A DNA stretch of 64,000 nucleotides, taken from contig JNWL01000008.1 in the NCBI GenBank assembly GCA_000716465.1, forward strand, positions 224,194 to 288,193, read 5' to 3'. Under the pieces are notes generated by a model that saw only the letters and a list, made by a program, of their open reading frames with translations, was not told where the DNA came from and searched no databases. Made by a program: the position numbers and the translations under genes. The DNA is from Streptomyces bikiniensis (GTDB taxonomy: Bacteria > Actinomycetota > Actinomycetes > Streptomycetales > Streptomycetaceae). Shown here in pieces: positions 9,829-19,833 of this stretch. Numbering within the stretch: the first letter of the stretch is position 1; the number at the start of each line of letters is the position of its first letter.

Positions 9829-9842
9829 GTACCTCATACGGC
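9829..9842 (+). repeat. 14-bp motif GTACCTCATACGGC before rplQ
   Basis: Exact copy of the 14-mer found before rpsM at 7610-7623, here ending 26 nt before the rplQ ATG. Confidence 0.7.
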
Positions 9843-9868
9843 CGGTGCAGATCACAAGGAGAAACACC

Positions 9869-10357
9869 ATGCCGCGTCCCGCGAAGGGTGCCCGCCTCGG
9901 CGGTTCCGCCGCGCACGAGAAGCTGCTCCTCGCCAACCTGGCGAAGTCGCTGTTCGAGCACGGCCGCATCACCACGACCGAGGCCAAGGCCCGTCGCCTG
10001 CGTCCGGTCGCCGAGCGCCTGATCACCAAGGCGAAGAAGGGCGACATCCACAACCGTCGCCTGGTGCTGCAGACGATCACCGACAAGGGCATCGTCCACA
10101 CCCTCTTCACCGAGATCGCCCCGCGTTACTCGGAGCGTCCGGGTGGCTACACCCGCATCACCAAGATCGGCAACCGTCGTGGCGACAACGCCCCGATGGC
10201 CGTGATCGAGCTGGTCGAGGGCGAGATCGCCAAGAAGGCGACCGTCGCCGAGGCCGAGGCCGCCACCAAGCGCGCCGTCAAGGAGGCCGACGAGGCCCCC
10301 AAGGCCGAGGAGACCAAGGCCGACGAGGCTCCGGCCGAGGAGTCGAAGGACGCGTAA
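9869..10357 (+). CDS. rplQ: 50S ribosomal protein L17
   Basis: L17 (162 aa) lies near the polypeptide exit tunnel. The core [36 protein letters not shown] and [13 protein letters not shown] is standard. A lowly conserved Ala/Glu/Lys-rich tail of about 40 residues follows, as in other actinobacterial L17. AAGGAG precedes the chosen ATG. A strong hairpin follows the stop. Confidence 0.97.
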   Translation: MPRPAKGARLGGSAAHEKLLLANLAKSLFEHGRITTTEAKARRLRPVAERLITKAKKGDIHNRRLVLQTITDKGIVHTLFTEIAPRYSERPGGYTRITKIGNRRGDNAPMAVIELVEGEIAKKATVAEAEAATKRAVKEADEAPKAEETKADEAPAEESKDA

Positions 10358-10381
10358 GCGTTTTCCGGCTGTTTTCGTGTG

Positions 10382-10412
10382 CGGGCCCGTACCCCTCGTG
10401 GGTGCGGGCCCG
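10382..10412 (+). terminator. Terminator hairpin after rplQ
   Basis: CGGGCCCG-t-ACCC pairs with GGGT-g-CGGGCCCG around a 5-nt loop. It probably ends the alpha operon, although truA starts only 29 nt later. Confidence 0.6.
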
Positions 10413-10440
10413 TTCCCGTGTGTCTGAGAGGATCTTCCGC

Positions 10441-11298
10441 GTGAGCGACGACGTGCAGGACGGTTTCGTACGGGTCCGGCTGGACCTTTCGTACGACGGC
10501 AGGGACTTCTCCGGCTGGGCCAAGCAGGCCCACGGGCAGCGGACCGTCCAGGGGGACGTCGAGGACGCCCTGCGGACCGTGACCCGGTCCAAGGAGACGT
10601 ACGAGCTGACCGTCGCCGGCCGGACCGACGCCGGGGTCCACGCGCGCGGCCAGGTCGCCCACGTCGACCTGCCCGTGGAGCTGTGGGAGGAGCACCGCGA
10701 CAAGCTGCTGCGGCGGCTCGCGGGCCGCCTCGCGCACGACGTGCGGGTCTGGTCCCTGACCGAGGCCCCCAGCGGCTTCAACGCCCGTTTCTCGGCGATC
10801 TGGCGCCGCTACGCCTACCGCGTCACCGACGACCCCGGCGGCGTCGACCCGCTGCTGCGCGGACACGTGCTCTGGCACGACTGGGCCCTCGACGTGGACG
10901 CCATGAACGAGGCCGCCGCCGCGCTCGTCGGCGAGCACGACTTCGCCGCGTACTGCAAGAGGCGCGAGGGCGCCACCACCATCCGCACCCTCCAGGAGCT
11001 GCGCTGGGAGCGGCGGCCCGACGGCGTCCTCGAAGCGACCGTGAAGGCGGACGCCTTCTGCCACAACATGGTCCGCTCGCTCGTCGGCGCGCTGCTCTTC
11101 GTCGGCGACGGGCACCGGCCGGTGGACTGGCCGGGCAAGGTGCTCGCGGCCGGCGTCCGGGACTCGGCCGTGCACGTCGTGCGGCCGCACGGCCTCACCC
11201 TCGAAGAGGTCGGCTACCCGGCCGACGAACTGCTCGCCGCCCGCAACCGGGAGGCGCGCAACAAGCGGTCACTGCCCGGGAGCGCCGGCTGCTGCTGA
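10441..11298 (+). CDS. truA: tRNA pseudouridine synthase A
   Basis: Modifies U38-U40 in the anticodon stem-loop of tRNAs; 285 aa. The GTG at 10441 is chosen because AGAGGA lies 8 nt upstream and the resulting start [20 protein letters not shown] leads directly into the fold; an in-frame upstream start at 10402 falls inside the rplQ terminator. Catalytic Asp63 is in [19 protein letters not shown] and [13 protein letters not shown] are further family motifs. The last 30 bp overlap the convergent gene ending at 11269. Confidence 0.95.
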   Translation: MSDDVQDGFVRVRLDLSYDGRDFSGWAKQAHGQRTVQGDVEDALRTVTRSKETYELTVAGRTDAGVHARGQVAHVDLPVELWEEHRDKLLRRLAGRLAHDVRVWSLTEAPSGFNARFSAIWRRYAYRVTDDPGGVDPLLRGHVLWHDWALDVDAMNEAAAALVGEHDFAAYCKRREGATTIRTLQELRWERRPDGVLEATVKADAFCHNMVRSLVGALLFVGDGHRPVDWPGKVLAAGVRDSAVHVVRPHGLTLEEVGYPADELLAARNREARNKRSLPGSAGCC

Positions 11299-12330
11299 GG
11301 CCTGGGACTTGCCGCGGGCGTAGATCTGGTTGAAGGCGAAGGTGCCCAGGTCGTCGCTGGAGCGGAAGACGCCCTGGTCGGCGGTGGTGACCTTCTTGCC
11401 GTTGGTGAAGCCGGCCTGGGTGAAGTACGCGTAGCGGCCGATCGCGTTCGACCGGCGCAGGCAGACCGTGGCGCGGCAGAAGTCGCCCACGCCCGCGCCG
11501 GCCAGGGGCGCGATGCCGCCGGTGGCCTGGTCCTTCGCCTTGAGGGCCGCGGCCTCGGAGGGGAAGACGGCGACGCCGACGGTGACCGCCACGCCGTCCC
11601 TGACGTAGGTCGCCCGGAGCACCTTCTGGCAGCCGTTCCCCTTCAGGACGCTGCCGAGGCCGCCCTGGGTGACGGCCGCGCAGTTCGTCGTGGCGGAGGT
11701 CGCGCCCTTCTTGTACGGGCGTCCGCTCATGGTCAGCCTCTTGCCCGGGAAGAGGCCCTCGGCGGTGAGCGGGGCCTTGTCCTTCTTCGGGTCCGAGATG
11801 TAGTCCTTCGGGTTCGGCGGGGGCGGGGGCGCCACCGAGGAGAAGGTCGGTTCGGGGGTGGGTGCCTCCGTGGGGGAGGCGGAGACGGTGGGGGCCCCGC
11901 CGCCGTTCCCGGCGGTCTCGTCCTTCTTGCCGGTGGCCACCACGGCGGTGGCGACGACCGCGCCGACGACCAGGGCGGCCAGGACCCCGCCGCCGATCAT
12001 CAGCAGGCGCTTGCGGCGGGCGCGGGAGGCCGAGGCGTCGGCCAGGGCGCTCCAGTCGGGGGTGGGGCCGCCGCTGTCCAGGGGGCCGGGGGCCGGGGTG
12101 CCCGGGAAGGGGGCCGGTGCGCTGCCGTCCTGGGGACCGGAGTACGGGCCGGGGTATCCGTAGCCGCCCTGGGGGCCGGGGTATCCGTAGCCGCCCGCCC
12201 CCTGCCCGTACCCCTGCCCCTGGTCTCCGTGGCCGCCGGGCCGCTGCCCGTACCCCTGCGGTCCGCCGTACCCCTGCCCCTGCCCCTGCTGCTGCGGCTC
12301 CTGCGGCCACTGCGGTCCCCCAAAGCTCAT
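11269..12330 (-). CDS. Gln/Pro/Gly-rich single-pass membrane protein, function unknown
   Basis: 353 aa. A low-complexity cytosolic head (residues about 1-90, rich in Gln, Gly, Tyr and Pro) leads to a basic stretch RARRKR, one membrane helix (about 109-133), a Pro/Thr/Ser linker and an extracellular domain of about 200 residues with four cysteines ([23 protein letters not shown]) that could form disulfides. This architecture is common in Streptomyces; no enzymatic motif is recognised. The start MSFGGPQW is supported by TAGGAT 7 nt upstream, suggesting a leaderless mRNA. It converges on truA with a 30-bp overlap. Confidence 0.8.
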   Translation of the reverse strand: MSFGGPQWPQEPQQQGQGQGYGGPQGYGQRPGGHGDQGQGYGQGAGGYGYPGPQGGYGYPGPYSGPQDGSAPAPFPGTPAPGPLDSGGPTPDWSALADASASRARRKRLLMIGGGVLAALVVGAVVATAVVATGKKDETAGNGGGAPTVSASPTEAPTPEPTFSSVAPPPPPNPKDYISDPKKDKAPLTAEGLFPGKRLTMSGRPYKKGATSATTNCAAVTQGGLGSVLKGNGCQKVLRATYVRDGVAVTVGVAVFPSEAAALKAKDQATGGIAPLAGAGVGDFCRATVCLRRSNAIGRYAYFTQAGFTNGKKVTTADQGVFRSSDDLGTFAFNQIYARGKSQASAAAGAPGQ

Positions 12331-12337
12331 GCCGCGC

Positions 12338-12343
12338 ATCCTA
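12338..12343 (-). promoter_or_regulatory. -10 element (TAGGAT), leaderless start
   Basis: TAGGAT on the minus strand ends 7 nt before the ATG at 12330, so the transcript would start at or next to the start codon. No good -35 is visible. Confidence 0.5.
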
Positions 12344-12349
12344 AACCGG

Positions 12350-12379
12350 TTGGGCCGGGCCGACGCGGGCGGTGACAAT
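12350..12379 (+). promoter_or_regulatory. Promoter of the ABC-F gene, leaderless
   Basis: TTGGGC, an 18-nt spacer and GACAAT, then 7 nt to the ATG at 12387. It shares a 56-bp divergent region with the gene at 12330. Confidence 0.5.
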
Positions 12380-12386
12380 GCACTCC

Positions 12387-14009
12387 ATGGGACACGTCGA
12401 GGCCGCACATCTTGAGTACTACCTTCCCGACGGGAGGGTCCTGCTCGCGGACGCCTCCTTCCGGGTGGGGGAGGGGGCCGTCGTCGCCCTCGTCGGGGCC
12501 AACGGCGCCGGCAAGACCACGCTCCTCCGGATGATCTCCGGGGAGCTCCAGCCGCACGGCGGCTCCGTCACCGTCAGCGGTGGCCTCGGAGTGATGCCGC
12601 AGTTCGTCGGCTCCGTACGGGACGGCTCGACCGTCCGCGACCTGCTCGTCTCCGTCGCGCAGCCCCGCATCCGGGAGGCCGCGAAGGCGGTGGACGAGGC
12701 CGAGCACCTGATCATGACCGTCGATGACGAGGCCGCGCAGATGGCGTACGCGCAGGCGCTCTCCGACTGGGCCGAGGTGCAGGGGTACGAGGCCGAGACC
12801 CTGTGGGACATCTGCACCACGGCCGCGCTCGGCGTCCCGTACGAGAAGGCGCAGTTCCGGGAGGCCCGGTCGCTCTCCGGCGGCGAGCAGAAACGCCTCG
12901 TGCTCGAAGCGCTGCTGCGCGGCCCCGACGAGGTGCTGCTCCTGGACGAGCCGGACAACTACCTCGACGTGCCCGGCAAGCGGTGGCTGGAGGAACGGCT
13001 GCGGGAGACCCGCAAGACCGTGCTCTTCATCTCCCACGACCGGGAGCTGCTGTCCCGGGCCGCGCAGAAGATCGTCGCTGTCGAGCCCGGCCCGGGCGGT
13101 TCGGACGTGTGGGTGCACGGCGGCGGCTTCGACACCTTCCACGAGGCGCGGCGCGAGCGGTTCGCGCGCTTCGAGGAGCTGAAGCGGCGCTGGGAGGAGA
13201 AGCACGCCCAGCTGAAGAAGCTCGTGGTGAACCTGCGGCAGGCGGCCTCGGTCAGCCACGAGATGGCCTCGCGGTACGCGGCGGCGCAGACCCGGCTGCG
13301 GAAGTTCGAGGAGGCCGGGCCGCCGCCGGAGCCGCCGCGCGAGCAGGACATCAAGATGCGGCTGCGCGGGGGACGGACCGGGGTGCGGGCCGTGACCTGC
13401 GAGAACCTGGAGCTGACCGGGCTGATGAAGCCGTTCTCCCTGGAGGTCTTCTACGGGGAGCGGGTCGCCGTCCTCGGCTCGAACGGCTCCGGCAAGTCGC
13501 ACTTCCTGCGGCTGCTCGCCGGGGACGAGTCGGTCGCGCACACCGGGACGTGGAAGCTGGGCGCCCGGGTCGTGCCCGGCCACTTCGCGCAGACCCACGC
13601 CCACCCGGAGCTGGCCGGGCGCCCGCTCGTGGACATCCTGTGGACCGAACACTCCAAGGACCGGGGCGGGGCGATGTCCGTGCTGCGCCGGTACGAGCTG
13701 GAGCGCCAGGGCGACCAGCCCTTCGACAAGCTCTCGGGCGGGCAGCAGGCCCGGTTCCAGATCCTGCTGCTCGAACTGGCGGGGACGACGGCGCTGCTCC
13801 TGGACGAGCCGACGGACAACCTGGACCTGGAGTCGGCCGAGGCGCTCCAGGACGGTCTGGAGGCGTACGAGGGGACGGTGTTGGCCGTCACGCACGACCG
13901 CTGGTTCGCGAAGAGCTTCGACCGTTACCTGGTCTTCGGCTCGGACGGGGTCGTACGGGAGACGTCGGAACCGGTGTGGGACGAGCGGCGGGTGGAGCGG
14001 GCGCGGTAG
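12387..14009 (+). CDS. ABC-F family ATPase
   Basis: 540 aa with two ATP-binding cassettes and no membrane segments, i.e. a soluble ABC-F protein of the type that acts on ribosomes rather than in transport. Domain 1: Walker A GANGAGKTT, signature LSGGEQKR, Walker B VLLLDEPDNYLD. A charged inter-domain linker (about 255-320) follows. Domain 2: GSNGSGKS, LSGGQQAR, ALLLDEPTDNLD. The start MGHVEAAHLEYY is chosen over ATG 12378 because GACAAT lies 7 nt upstream, a leaderless arrangement; no Shine-Dalgarno is seen. Whether it confers antibiotic protection or acts in general translation cannot be told from sequence. Confidence 0.88.
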   Translation: MGHVEAAHLEYYLPDGRVLLADASFRVGEGAVVALVGANGAGKTTLLRMISGELQPHGGSVTVSGGLGVMPQFVGSVRDGSTVRDLLVSVAQPRIREAAKAVDEAEHLIMTVDDEAAQMAYAQALSDWAEVQGYEAETLWDICTTAALGVPYEKAQFREARSLSGGEQKRLVLEALLRGPDEVLLLDEPDNYLDVPGKRWLEERLRETRKTVLFISHDRELLSRAAQKIVAVEPGPGGSDVWVHGGGFDTFHEARRERFARFEELKRRWEEKHAQLKKLVVNLRQAASVSHEMASRYAAAQTRLRKFEEAGPPPEPPREQDIKMRLRGGRTGVRAVTCENLELTGLMKPFSLEVFYGERVAVLGSNGSGKSHFLRLLAGDESVAHTGTWKLGARVVPGHFAQTHAHPELAGRPLVDILWTEHSKDRGGAMSVLRRYELERQGDQPFDKLSGGQQARFQILLLELAGTTALLLDEPTDNLDLESAEALQDGLEAYEGTVLAVTHDRWFAKSFDRYLVFGSDGVVRETSEPVWDERRVERAR

Positions 14010-14046
14010 GGGGCGCTGTAAGGGGATGCGGCGGGGCCCGCGCGTT

Positions 14047-14076
14047 TTGACCCGTCCGGGGTGGCGCGGGTACTGT
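14047..14076 (+). promoter_or_regulatory. rplM-rpsI promoter
   Basis: TTGACC, 18-nt spacer, TACTGT: a good match to the housekeeping sigma consensus. The transcript would have a leader of about 170 nt before rplM. The leader contains no obvious gene. Confidence 0.65.
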
Positions 14077-14252
14077 TGCGGTTTGTTATGCGCAGTGGCT
14101 TCGTCGTTCTCACGCGAAGGGCCTCGCGCAAGTTCCCTGGAGCAGTTACCAGTGGCTCGCATACGGGCGGCGTCCCGGCAGTGCAGGCCCCAGCTGCATG
14201 ATCGCTTCAGGTGTGTCTGGACTCCATCCACTGAAGAAGCGAAGGCTACGAA

Positions 14253-14696
14253 GTGCGTACGTACAGCCCCAAGCCCGGCGATGTCACTCGCCAGTGGCAC
14301 ATCATCGACGCGCAGGACGTTGTCCTGGGCCGTCTGGCGACCACGGCCGCGAACCTCCTGCGAGGCAAGCACAAGCCGGTGTACGCCCCCCACATGGACA
14401 TGGGCGACTTCGTCATCATCATCAACGCCGACAAGGTCCACCTGTCCGGCAACAAGAAGACCCAGAAGCTGGCGTACCGCCACTCCGGCTTCCCGGGCGG
14501 TCTGCGCTCCGTCCGCTACGACGAGCTGCTGGACAAGAACCCCGAGAAGGCCGTCGAGAAGGCCATCAAGGGCATGATCCCCAAGAACTCCCTGGGCCGT
14601 CAGATGCTCTCGAAGCTGAAGGTCTACGCGGGCGAGAACCACCCGCACGCTGCCCAGCAGCCGGTTCCGTTCGAGATCACCCAGGTCGCGCAGTAA
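14253..14696 (+). CDS. rplM: 50S ribosomal protein L13
   Basis: L13 (147 aa) is an early 50S assembly protein. The GTG start gives [20 protein letters not shown]; family motifs include [31 protein letters not shown] and the end [22 protein letters not shown] lies upstream. It forms the usual two-gene operon with rpsI, 44 nt downstream. Confidence 0.97.
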   Translation: MRTYSPKPGDVTRQWHIIDAQDVVLGRLATTAANLLRGKHKPVYAPHMDMGDFVIIINADKVHLSGNKKTQKLAYRHSGFPGGLRSVRYDELLDKNPEKAVEKAIKGMIPKNSLGRQMLSKLKVYAGENHPHAAQQPVPFEITQVAQ

Positions 14697-14740
14697 TTCC
14701 GGCCACACCCCCTAAGAACGAAAGAAATCTGAGGAGCATC

Positions 14741-15253
14741 GTGGCCGAGACCACCCCCGAGACCCCCGTCGACGAGTTCGAGGGCGTCGAGGAGTACACC
14801 ACCGAGACCGAGCTCGTCGAGGGTGAGTACACCTCCGAGTCGCTCGCGTCCCGCTTCGGCGACCCGCAGCCGGCCGCCGGCCTGGGCCGTCGCAAGAACG
14901 CCATCGCCCGCGTCCGGATCGTTCCGGGCACCGGCAAGTGGAAGATCAACGGTCGCACCCTTGAGGACTACTTCCCCAACAAGGTGCACCAGCAGGAAGT
15001 CAACGAGCCCTTCAAGGTGCTCGAGCTCGACAACCGCTACGACGTCATCGCCCGCATCGCGGGTGGCGGCGTCTCCGGCCAGGCCGGCGCCCTGCGCCTC
15101 GGCGTGGCCCGTGCGCTGAACGAGGCGGACGTCGAGAACAACCGCCCGGCGCTGAAGAAGGCCGGCTTCCTCTCCCGCGACGACCGTGCGGTCGAGCGCA
15201 AGAAGGCCGGTCTCAAGAAGGCCCGCAAGGCTCCGCAGTACAGCAAGCGCTAA
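14741..15253 (+). CDS. rpsI: 30S ribosomal protein S9
   Basis: S9 (170 aa) contacts P-site tRNA through its C-terminal basic tail ([16 protein letters not shown]). The core starts at [20 protein letters not shown]. An acidic N-terminal extension of about 45 residues ([18 protein letters not shown]) is longer than in E. coli, as in other actinobacteria. The GTG is preceded by TGAGGAG. A strong terminator follows. Confidence 0.97.
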   Translation: MAETTPETPVDEFEGVEEYTTETELVEGEYTSESLASRFGDPQPAAGLGRRKNAIARVRIVPGTGKWKINGRTLEDYFPNKVHQQEVNEPFKVLELDNRYDVIARIAGGGVSGQAGALRLGVARALNEADVENNRPALKKAGFLSRDDRAVERKKAGLKKARKAPQYSKR

Positions 15254-15274
15254 TCGCCTGCTCGGTCTGCATTC

Positions 15275-15321
15275 CGTACGCCCCGGCGGCACTGCCCGTG
15301 CCGTCGGGGCGTACGTTTTTT
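15275..15321 (+). terminator. Rho-independent terminator after rpsI
   Basis: CGTACGCCCCG-g-CGGCAC and GTGCCG-t-CGGGGCGTACG form an 18-position stem with one mismatch, directly followed by six T. It is the clearest intrinsic terminator in the window. Confidence 0.85.
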
Positions 15322-15367
15322 CATACGCTCTTTCATCACCCCGGGCACGTATTTTCGGAGGACAGCT

Positions 15368-16726
15368 GTGGGACGACTCTTCGGCACGGACGGCGTACGC
15401 GGCGTCGCCAACGCGGATCTGACGGCTGAGCTGGCGCTCGGCCTCTCCGTCGCGGCGGCGCACGTGCTCGCCGAGGCGGGCACCTTCGAGGGGCATCGGC
15501 CGACCGCCGTGGTCGGGCGCGACCCGCGCGCGTCCGGAGAGTTCCTGGAGGCCGCCGTCGTGGCCGGCCTCGCCAGCGCCGGCGTCGACGTGCTGCGCGT
15601 CGGCGTCCTGCCCACCCCGGCCGTGGCCCACCTCACCGGCGTCCTCGGCGCCGACCTCGGCGTGATGCTCTCCGCGAGCCACAACGCCATGCCCGACAAC
15701 GGCATCAAGTTCTTCGCGCGCGGCGGCCACAAGCTGGCCGACGAACTGGAGGACAGGATCGAAGCCGTGTACGAGGAGCACCGCACGGGCGCCCCCTGGG
15801 ACCGTCCGACCGGGGCCGGCGTCGGCCGCGTCCGCGACTACGACGAGGGCTTCGACACGTACGTCGCCCACCTCGTCGCGGTCCTCCCCAACCGCCTCGA
15901 CGGTCTGAAGGTCGTCCTGGACGAGGCCCACGGCGCCGCCTCCCGCGTCTCGCCCGAGGCCTTCTCGCGGGCCGGTGCCGAGGTCGTCACCATCGGCGCC
16001 CGGCCGGACGGCCTCAACATCAACGACGGCTGCGGCTCCACCCACCTCGACCTGCTCCGGGCCGCCGTCGTCGAGCACGGCGCCGACCTGGGCATCGCGC
16101 ACGACGGCGACGCCGACCGCTGCCTCGCCGTGGACGCGGCGGGCAACGAGGTCGACGGCGACCAGATCCTCGCCGTGCTCGCCCTCGCCATGCGCGAGGC
16201 CGGCACCCTGCGCGGCGACACGGTCGTCGCGACCGTCATGTCCAACCTGGGCTTCAAGCTCGCCATGGAGCGCGAGGGCCTGAACCTCGTCCAGACGGCG
16301 GTCGGCGACCGCTACGTCCTGGAGGCCATGAAGGAGCACGGCTTCGCGCTCGGCGGCGAGCAGTCGGGCCACGTCATCGTGCTCGACCACGCCACCACCG
16401 GCGACGGCACCCTCACCGGCCTCATGCTGGCCGCCCGGGTCGCCGCCACCGGCAAGTCCCTCGCGGAGCTCGCCGGGGTGATGGAGCGGCTGCCGCAGGT
16501 CCTCATCAACGTGAAGGACGTCGACAAGTCGCGCGTCACCACCTCCGCCGACCTGGCCGCCGCCGTCACCGAGGCCGAGCGCGAGCTGGGCTCCACCGGC
16601 CGGGTGCTGCTCCGCTCCTCGGGCACCGAGCCGCTGGTCCGCGTCATGGTCGAGGCCGCCGACATCGAGCAGGCCCGCTCGGTCGCGCAGCGCCTCGCGG
16701 ACGTCGTGAAGTCCGCTCTGGGCTAG
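15368..16726 (+). CDS. glmM: Phosphoglucosamine mutase
   Basis: Interconverts glucosamine-6-phosphate and glucosamine-1-phosphate on the way to UDP-GlcNAc; 452 aa. The start [12 protein letters not shown] follows GGAGGACAG. Motifs in order: phosphoserine loop SASHN (about 102-106), metal-binding DGDADRC, sugar-binding GGEQSGH, phosphate-binding [15 protein letters not shown]. glmS, which makes its substrate, lies 3 kb downstream. Confidence 0.97.
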   Translation: MGRLFGTDGVRGVANADLTAELALGLSVAAAHVLAEAGTFEGHRPTAVVGRDPRASGEFLEAAVVAGLASAGVDVLRVGVLPTPAVAHLTGVLGADLGVMLSASHNAMPDNGIKFFARGGHKLADELEDRIEAVYEEHRTGAPWDRPTGAGVGRVRDYDEGFDTYVAHLVAVLPNRLDGLKVVLDEAHGAASRVSPEAFSRAGAEVVTIGARPDGLNINDGCGSTHLDLLRAAVVEHGADLGIAHDGDADRCLAVDAAGNEVDGDQILAVLALAMREAGTLRGDTVVATVMSNLGFKLAMEREGLNLVQTAVGDRYVLEAMKEHGFALGGEQSGHVIVLDHATTGDGTLTGLMLAARVAATGKSLAELAGVMERLPQVLINVKDVDKSRVTTSADLAAAVTEAERELGSTGRVLLRSSGTEPLVRVMVEAADIEQARSVAQRLADVVKSALG

Positions 16727-16754
16727 CCTTCCCGAGGCACCGTCATGCGGGGAC

Positions 16755-16789
16755 GGCCCCGCCGCACCGGACTCCGGTACGGCGGGGCC
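16755..16789. terminator. Bidirectional terminator, glmM / DUF389 gene
   Basis: GGCCCCGCCG-c-ACCGG pairs with CCGGT-a-CGGCGGGGCC between two convergent genes. Confidence 0.65.
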
Positions 16790-16811
16790 CTCTCCGTTTC
16801 ACAGGGTCCCG

Positions 16812-17765
16812 TCAGCGGCCCTTGCGCGACGTGCGGCGCCAGCGGCCGCGCTGGGTGCGCCAGAGCAGCTTCTGGCCGTACAGCGTCAGCACCCCGGCCA
16901 GCATGATCCCGAGCAGGTTGAGCAGCAGCTGCTCGATCGAGCCCCACATCTGACCCAGGTCGCCGTAGGCGAGCGCCACCGCCGCGTTCGCGCCCGCCGG
17001 GACCGTCGTCACCGAGATCGCCACGCCCACCAGGGCCCCGGACTTCGCCGAGGTCAGCGAGAGCACGCCCGCCGCGCCCGCGAGCAGCGCCACGACGAAG
17101 GAGAACGGGTCCGGCTGCCAGATGAAGCTGGTGTTGGGCCGCTCCGCATCCAGCCGGTCCCGGCTGAACAGGTCGAACGCGTCCATCCCCAGGCTGAACA
17201 GCGTCGTGGCCGCGATCGCCACGGCGAAGCCGACGAGCAGCGCGATCAGCGAGCGCGCCGCGAGCCTCGGAGCGCGTCGCACCATCGCCGTACAGACGCC
17301 GGCGAGCGGGCCGAACTCGGGTCCGACGGCCATGGCGCCGACGATGAGGACCGCGTTGTCCAGGACGACGCCGCAGGCCGCGATCATCGTGGCCAGGGCC
17401 ATGAACGCGACGTACGTGACCGAGAGCGTGGATTCCTCGTGCGTCGCGCCCGTCAGCTGTTCCCAGATGACCGCGTCGGCGGGCTCGCCCGGGGCCTCCT
17501 TCTCGGCGGTGACCGCCCGCTCGGAGAGGGTGAGGCCGATGTCGTCGACGGCGATCGAACCGACCTGGTCGATCCGCAGCCCGCGCAGGCCCTTGAGGAG
17601 CTCGTCGCCCGCCTCGCGGGCCACGTCGCACAGCACCACGTCCCCGGCGGGGGACCGGGCCGCGCCGGGGAGGACCACCAGGTGCGTGGTGCCCACCGTC
17701 GACTCGATGAGCTCGGTCACGGCCGGGGTGGTCCCGCTCGGGACGATCATCCGGAGATGCAGCAT
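16812..17765 (-). CDS. DUF389 domain membrane protein
   Basis: 317 aa. The N-terminal ~100 residues are soluble (MLHLRMIVPSGTTPAVTELI); five or six membrane segments follow, including YVAFMALATMIAACGVV, AVLIVGAMAVGPEFGPLAGV and SLIALLVGFAVAIAATTLF. The motif AMAVGPEFGPLAG is characteristic of the DUF389 (TIGR00341-like) family, whose biochemical role is not established. It ends in a basic tail (RGRWRRTSRKGR). It starts 2 nt after the coaA stop, so the two are one transcript; a functional link to CoA synthesis is not implied. Confidence 0.85.
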   Translation of the reverse strand: MLHLRMIVPSGTTPAVTELIESTVGTTHLVVLPGAARSPAGDVVLCDVAREAGDELLKGLRGLRIDQVGSIAVDDIGLTLSERAVTAEKEAPGEPADAVIWEQLTGATHEESTLSVTYVAFMALATMIAACGVVLDNAVLIVGAMAVGPEFGPLAGVCTAMVRRAPRLAARSLIALLVGFAVAIAATTLFSLGMDAFDLFSRDRLDAERPNTSFIWQPDPFSFVVALLAGAAGVLSLTSAKSGALVGVAISVTTVPAGANAAVALAYGDLGQMWGSIEQLLLNLLGIMLAGVLTLYGQKLLWRTQRGRWRRTSRKGR

Positions 17766-17767
17766 CC

Positions 17768-18799
17768 TCAGAGCTTACGGAGGCTCAGCTTCTGCACCTT
17801 GTGGTCGGGGCCCTTGCGGACGACGAGGGTGGCCCGGCCGCGGGTGGGCGCCACGTTCTCCAGGAGGTTGACCTTGTTGACGGTCCGCCACATGGTGCGG
17901 GCGTAGTCGAAGGCCTCCTCCTCGGAGACCTGGGTGTAGCGGCGGAAGTACGAGGAGGGGTCCTGGAACGCGGTGTCGCGCAGCTTGCGGAAGCGGTTCA
18001 GGTACCAGCGCTCGATGTCCTCCGGCCGCGCGTCCACGTACACCGAGAAGTCGAAGTAGTCGGCGAGGCCGACGCGGGTCCGGCCGTCCTTGCCGGGCAG
18101 GGCCGGCTGGAGGACGTTCAGACCCTCCACGATCAGGATGTCCGGGCGGCGCACCACCAGCCGCTCGCCGGGCACCCGGTCGTAGATCAGGTGCGAGTAG
18201 ACCGGGGCCGTGACCTCGTCCTTGCCCGCCTTGATGTCCGCGACGAACCGGGTCAGGGCCCGGCGGTCGTACGACTCGGGGAAGCCCTTGCGGGACATCA
18301 GGCCGCGCGCCTTCAGCTCCTCCATCGGGTAGAGGAAGGCGTCCGTGGTCACCAGCTCCACGCGCGGGTGCTCCGGCCAGCGGGCGAGGAGCGCCTGGAG
18401 GAGGCGGGAGACGGTGGACTTGCCGACGGCGACCGAGCCGGCCACCCCTATGACGAAGGGGGTGCCGCGCTGCTCGGCGCTCTCGCCGAGGAAGGTGTTC
18501 AGGGCGCCGCGCAGACCGCTGGTGGCCTGCACGTACAGGTTGAGCAGCCGGGACAGCGGCAGGTAGACGTCCCGCACCTCGTCGAGGTCGATGACGTCCC
18601 CGAGGCCGCGGAGCCGTTCGACCTCCTCGGCGGTGAGGGGCAGCGGCGTCTTGTCGCGCAGGGCGCTCCACTCGGCCCGGGTGAGGTCGACGTACGGGGT
18701 CGCCTCGGACGGACGGCGGTGTCCGTTTCCGTGGCGGGGGCCCTGGGGCCCGCCCCCGGGGCCGTCCCCGTGGGCGCTTCGTGGCGGCGAAGTGATCAC
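17768..18799 (-). CDS. coaA: Pantothenate kinase, type I
   Basis: Phosphorylates pantothenate, the first and usually regulated step of coenzyme A synthesis; 343 aa. P-loop [10 protein letters not shown], then TTDAFLYP and [11 protein letters not shown], which are typical of the prokaryotic type I enzyme. The GTG at 18799 ([13 protein letters not shown]) is chosen because GACAAT lies 6 nt upstream; the first ~45 residues are low complexity and start choice within them is uncertain. It is cotranscribed with the DUF389 gene. Confidence 0.94.
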   Translation of the reverse strand: MITSPPRSAHGDGPGGGPQGPRHGNGHRRPSEATPYVDLTRAEWSALRDKTPLPLTAEEVERLRGLGDVIDLDEVRDVYLPLSRLLNLYVQATSGLRGALNTFLGESAEQRGTPFVIGVAGSVAVGKSTVSRLLQALLARWPEHPRVELVTTDAFLYPMEELKARGLMSRKGFPESYDRRALTRFVADIKAGKDEVTAPVYSHLIYDRVPGERLVVRRPDILIVEGLNVLQPALPGKDGRTRVGLADYFDFSVYVDARPEDIERWYLNRFRKLRDTAFQDPSSYFRRYTQVSEEEAFDYARTMWRTVNKVNLLENVAPTRGRATLVVRKGPDHKVQKLSLRKL

Positions 18800-18805
18800 A
18801 CCGCC

Positions 18806-18811
18806 ATTGTC
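18806..18811 (-). promoter_or_regulatory. -10 element of coaA (GACAAT), leaderless
   Basis: GACAAT on the minus strand ends 6 nt before the coaA GTG. No clear -35. Confidence 0.4.
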
Positions 18812-18972
18812 GGGGGTCGGGGGCGGCCGCGGGTGGTGGGGTCGGTCACGCGGCGAAAGGATTGGACGAGGCCGGGTCCGTGGGCAATCATGCGGGGGCC
18901 GCGTGGGCTCCTGATCGCACGCGGGGGGAGCCGCCCTCGGGCGGCACGAAGAGAAGCAGAGAGTCACCACGC

Positions 18973-19746
18973 ATGCGTACGTCCATCCGAAACGCCGCCG
19001 TCGCCGCGACCGCCGTCTCGCTCGCCCTGCTCGCCACGGCCTGTGGCGGCGGGGAGAGCGGCGACAAGGGCAAGGACGCCGGGAAGGGCTCGGCGGCGCC
19101 GAGCGCCTCCGCCACCTCCGAGGCCCCCGCGGCCAAGGCGCTCTCCGACGCCGAGCTGGAGAAGCTGATCGTCGAGAAGGCCGACCTCAAGGGCTACCAG
19201 GTCCAGAAGACCGAGGCCGGCGACGTCGTCCCGGCGTCCGAGGTCGTCACCGAGAAGCCCGGCTGCGCCCCGATCGCCCACGCGATGTCCTTCATCTCGC
19301 CCGGCTCGCCCGCCGCGTCGGCCGAGCGCCAGGTGCTCGCGGAGCCGAAGAAGGACGCCACGGCCGACCCGGAGGATGCGCTCCTCGGGGCGCTCGGCGT
19401 CGAGATGAGCGCGGTGGTGCTCGGCTCGTACGACGGGCAGGGCGCCCAGGAGGCCCTGGCCTCGGTGAAGAAGGCCGGCGCCGACTGCGCCGGCGGCTTC
19501 ACGGTCTCCCACAAGTCGGAGAAGAACAAGGTCCTGAAGGTCGTCCCGGAGAGCTTCACCGCCGGTGAGGAGGCGGCCTCCTTCACCCTCACCAGCGACC
19601 TGGAGGGCGAGACGCTGATCAGCAAGCTCGTCGTCCTGCGCCAGGGCAACACGCTCGCGTCCTTCTCGACCGTCAGCTTCGGCCCGGGCGGGGTCAAGGC
19701 GTTCCCGAAGGCCGTCATCGACGCGCAGGTGAAGAAGCTGGGCTGA
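18973..19746 (+). CDS. Secreted lipoprotein, function unknown
   Basis: 257 aa. Signal peptide with [15 protein letters not shown] and lipobox LATAC (Cys24), then a Ser/Ala/Lys-rich linker (residues about 25-55) and a mature domain of about 200 aa. Two cysteines (GCAPI, ADCAGGF) could form a disulfide. The mature part resembles extracellular domains found attached to actinobacterial kinases and lipoproteins, but no specific family is recognised. The chosen ATG has AGAGAAGCAGAGAG upstream. It is transcribed divergently from coaA. Confidence 0.82.
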   Translation: MRTSIRNAAVAATAVSLALLATACGGGESGDKGKDAGKGSAAPSASATSEAPAAKALSDAELEKLIVEKADLKGYQVQKTEAGDVVPASEVVTEKPGCAPIAHAMSFISPGSPAASAERQVLAEPKKDATADPEDALLGALGVEMSAVVLGSYDGQGAQEALASVKKAGADCAGGFTVSHKSEKNKVLKVVPESFTAGEEAASFTLTSDLEGETLISKLVVLRQGNTLASFSTVSFGPGGVKAFPKAVIDAQVKKLG

Positions 19747-19766
19747 CGCCCCGGCAGGACCCCCGT

Positions 19767-19812
19767 CCGCCCCGCCGGACGGAGCCCGTGTCGGCTCCGT
19801 CCGGTGGGGTGG
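19767..19812 (+). terminator. Strong hairpin before glmS
   Basis: CCGGACGGAGCC and GGCTCCGTCCGG pair perfectly, extended by CCGCCCCG with GGGGTGG. It ends the lipoprotein transcript and sits just before the glmS -10 element. Confidence 0.7.
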
Positions 19813-19821
19813 ATTCCGCCG

Positions 19822-19827
19822 TAGTCT
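19822..19827 (+). promoter_or_regulatory. glmS -10 element (TAGTCT), leaderless
   Basis: TAGTCT ends 6 nt before the glmS ATG, predicting transcription from the start codon. The -35 position falls inside the right arm of the upstream hairpin and is not a good match. Confidence 0.55.
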
Positions 19828-19833
19828 TCCGGC

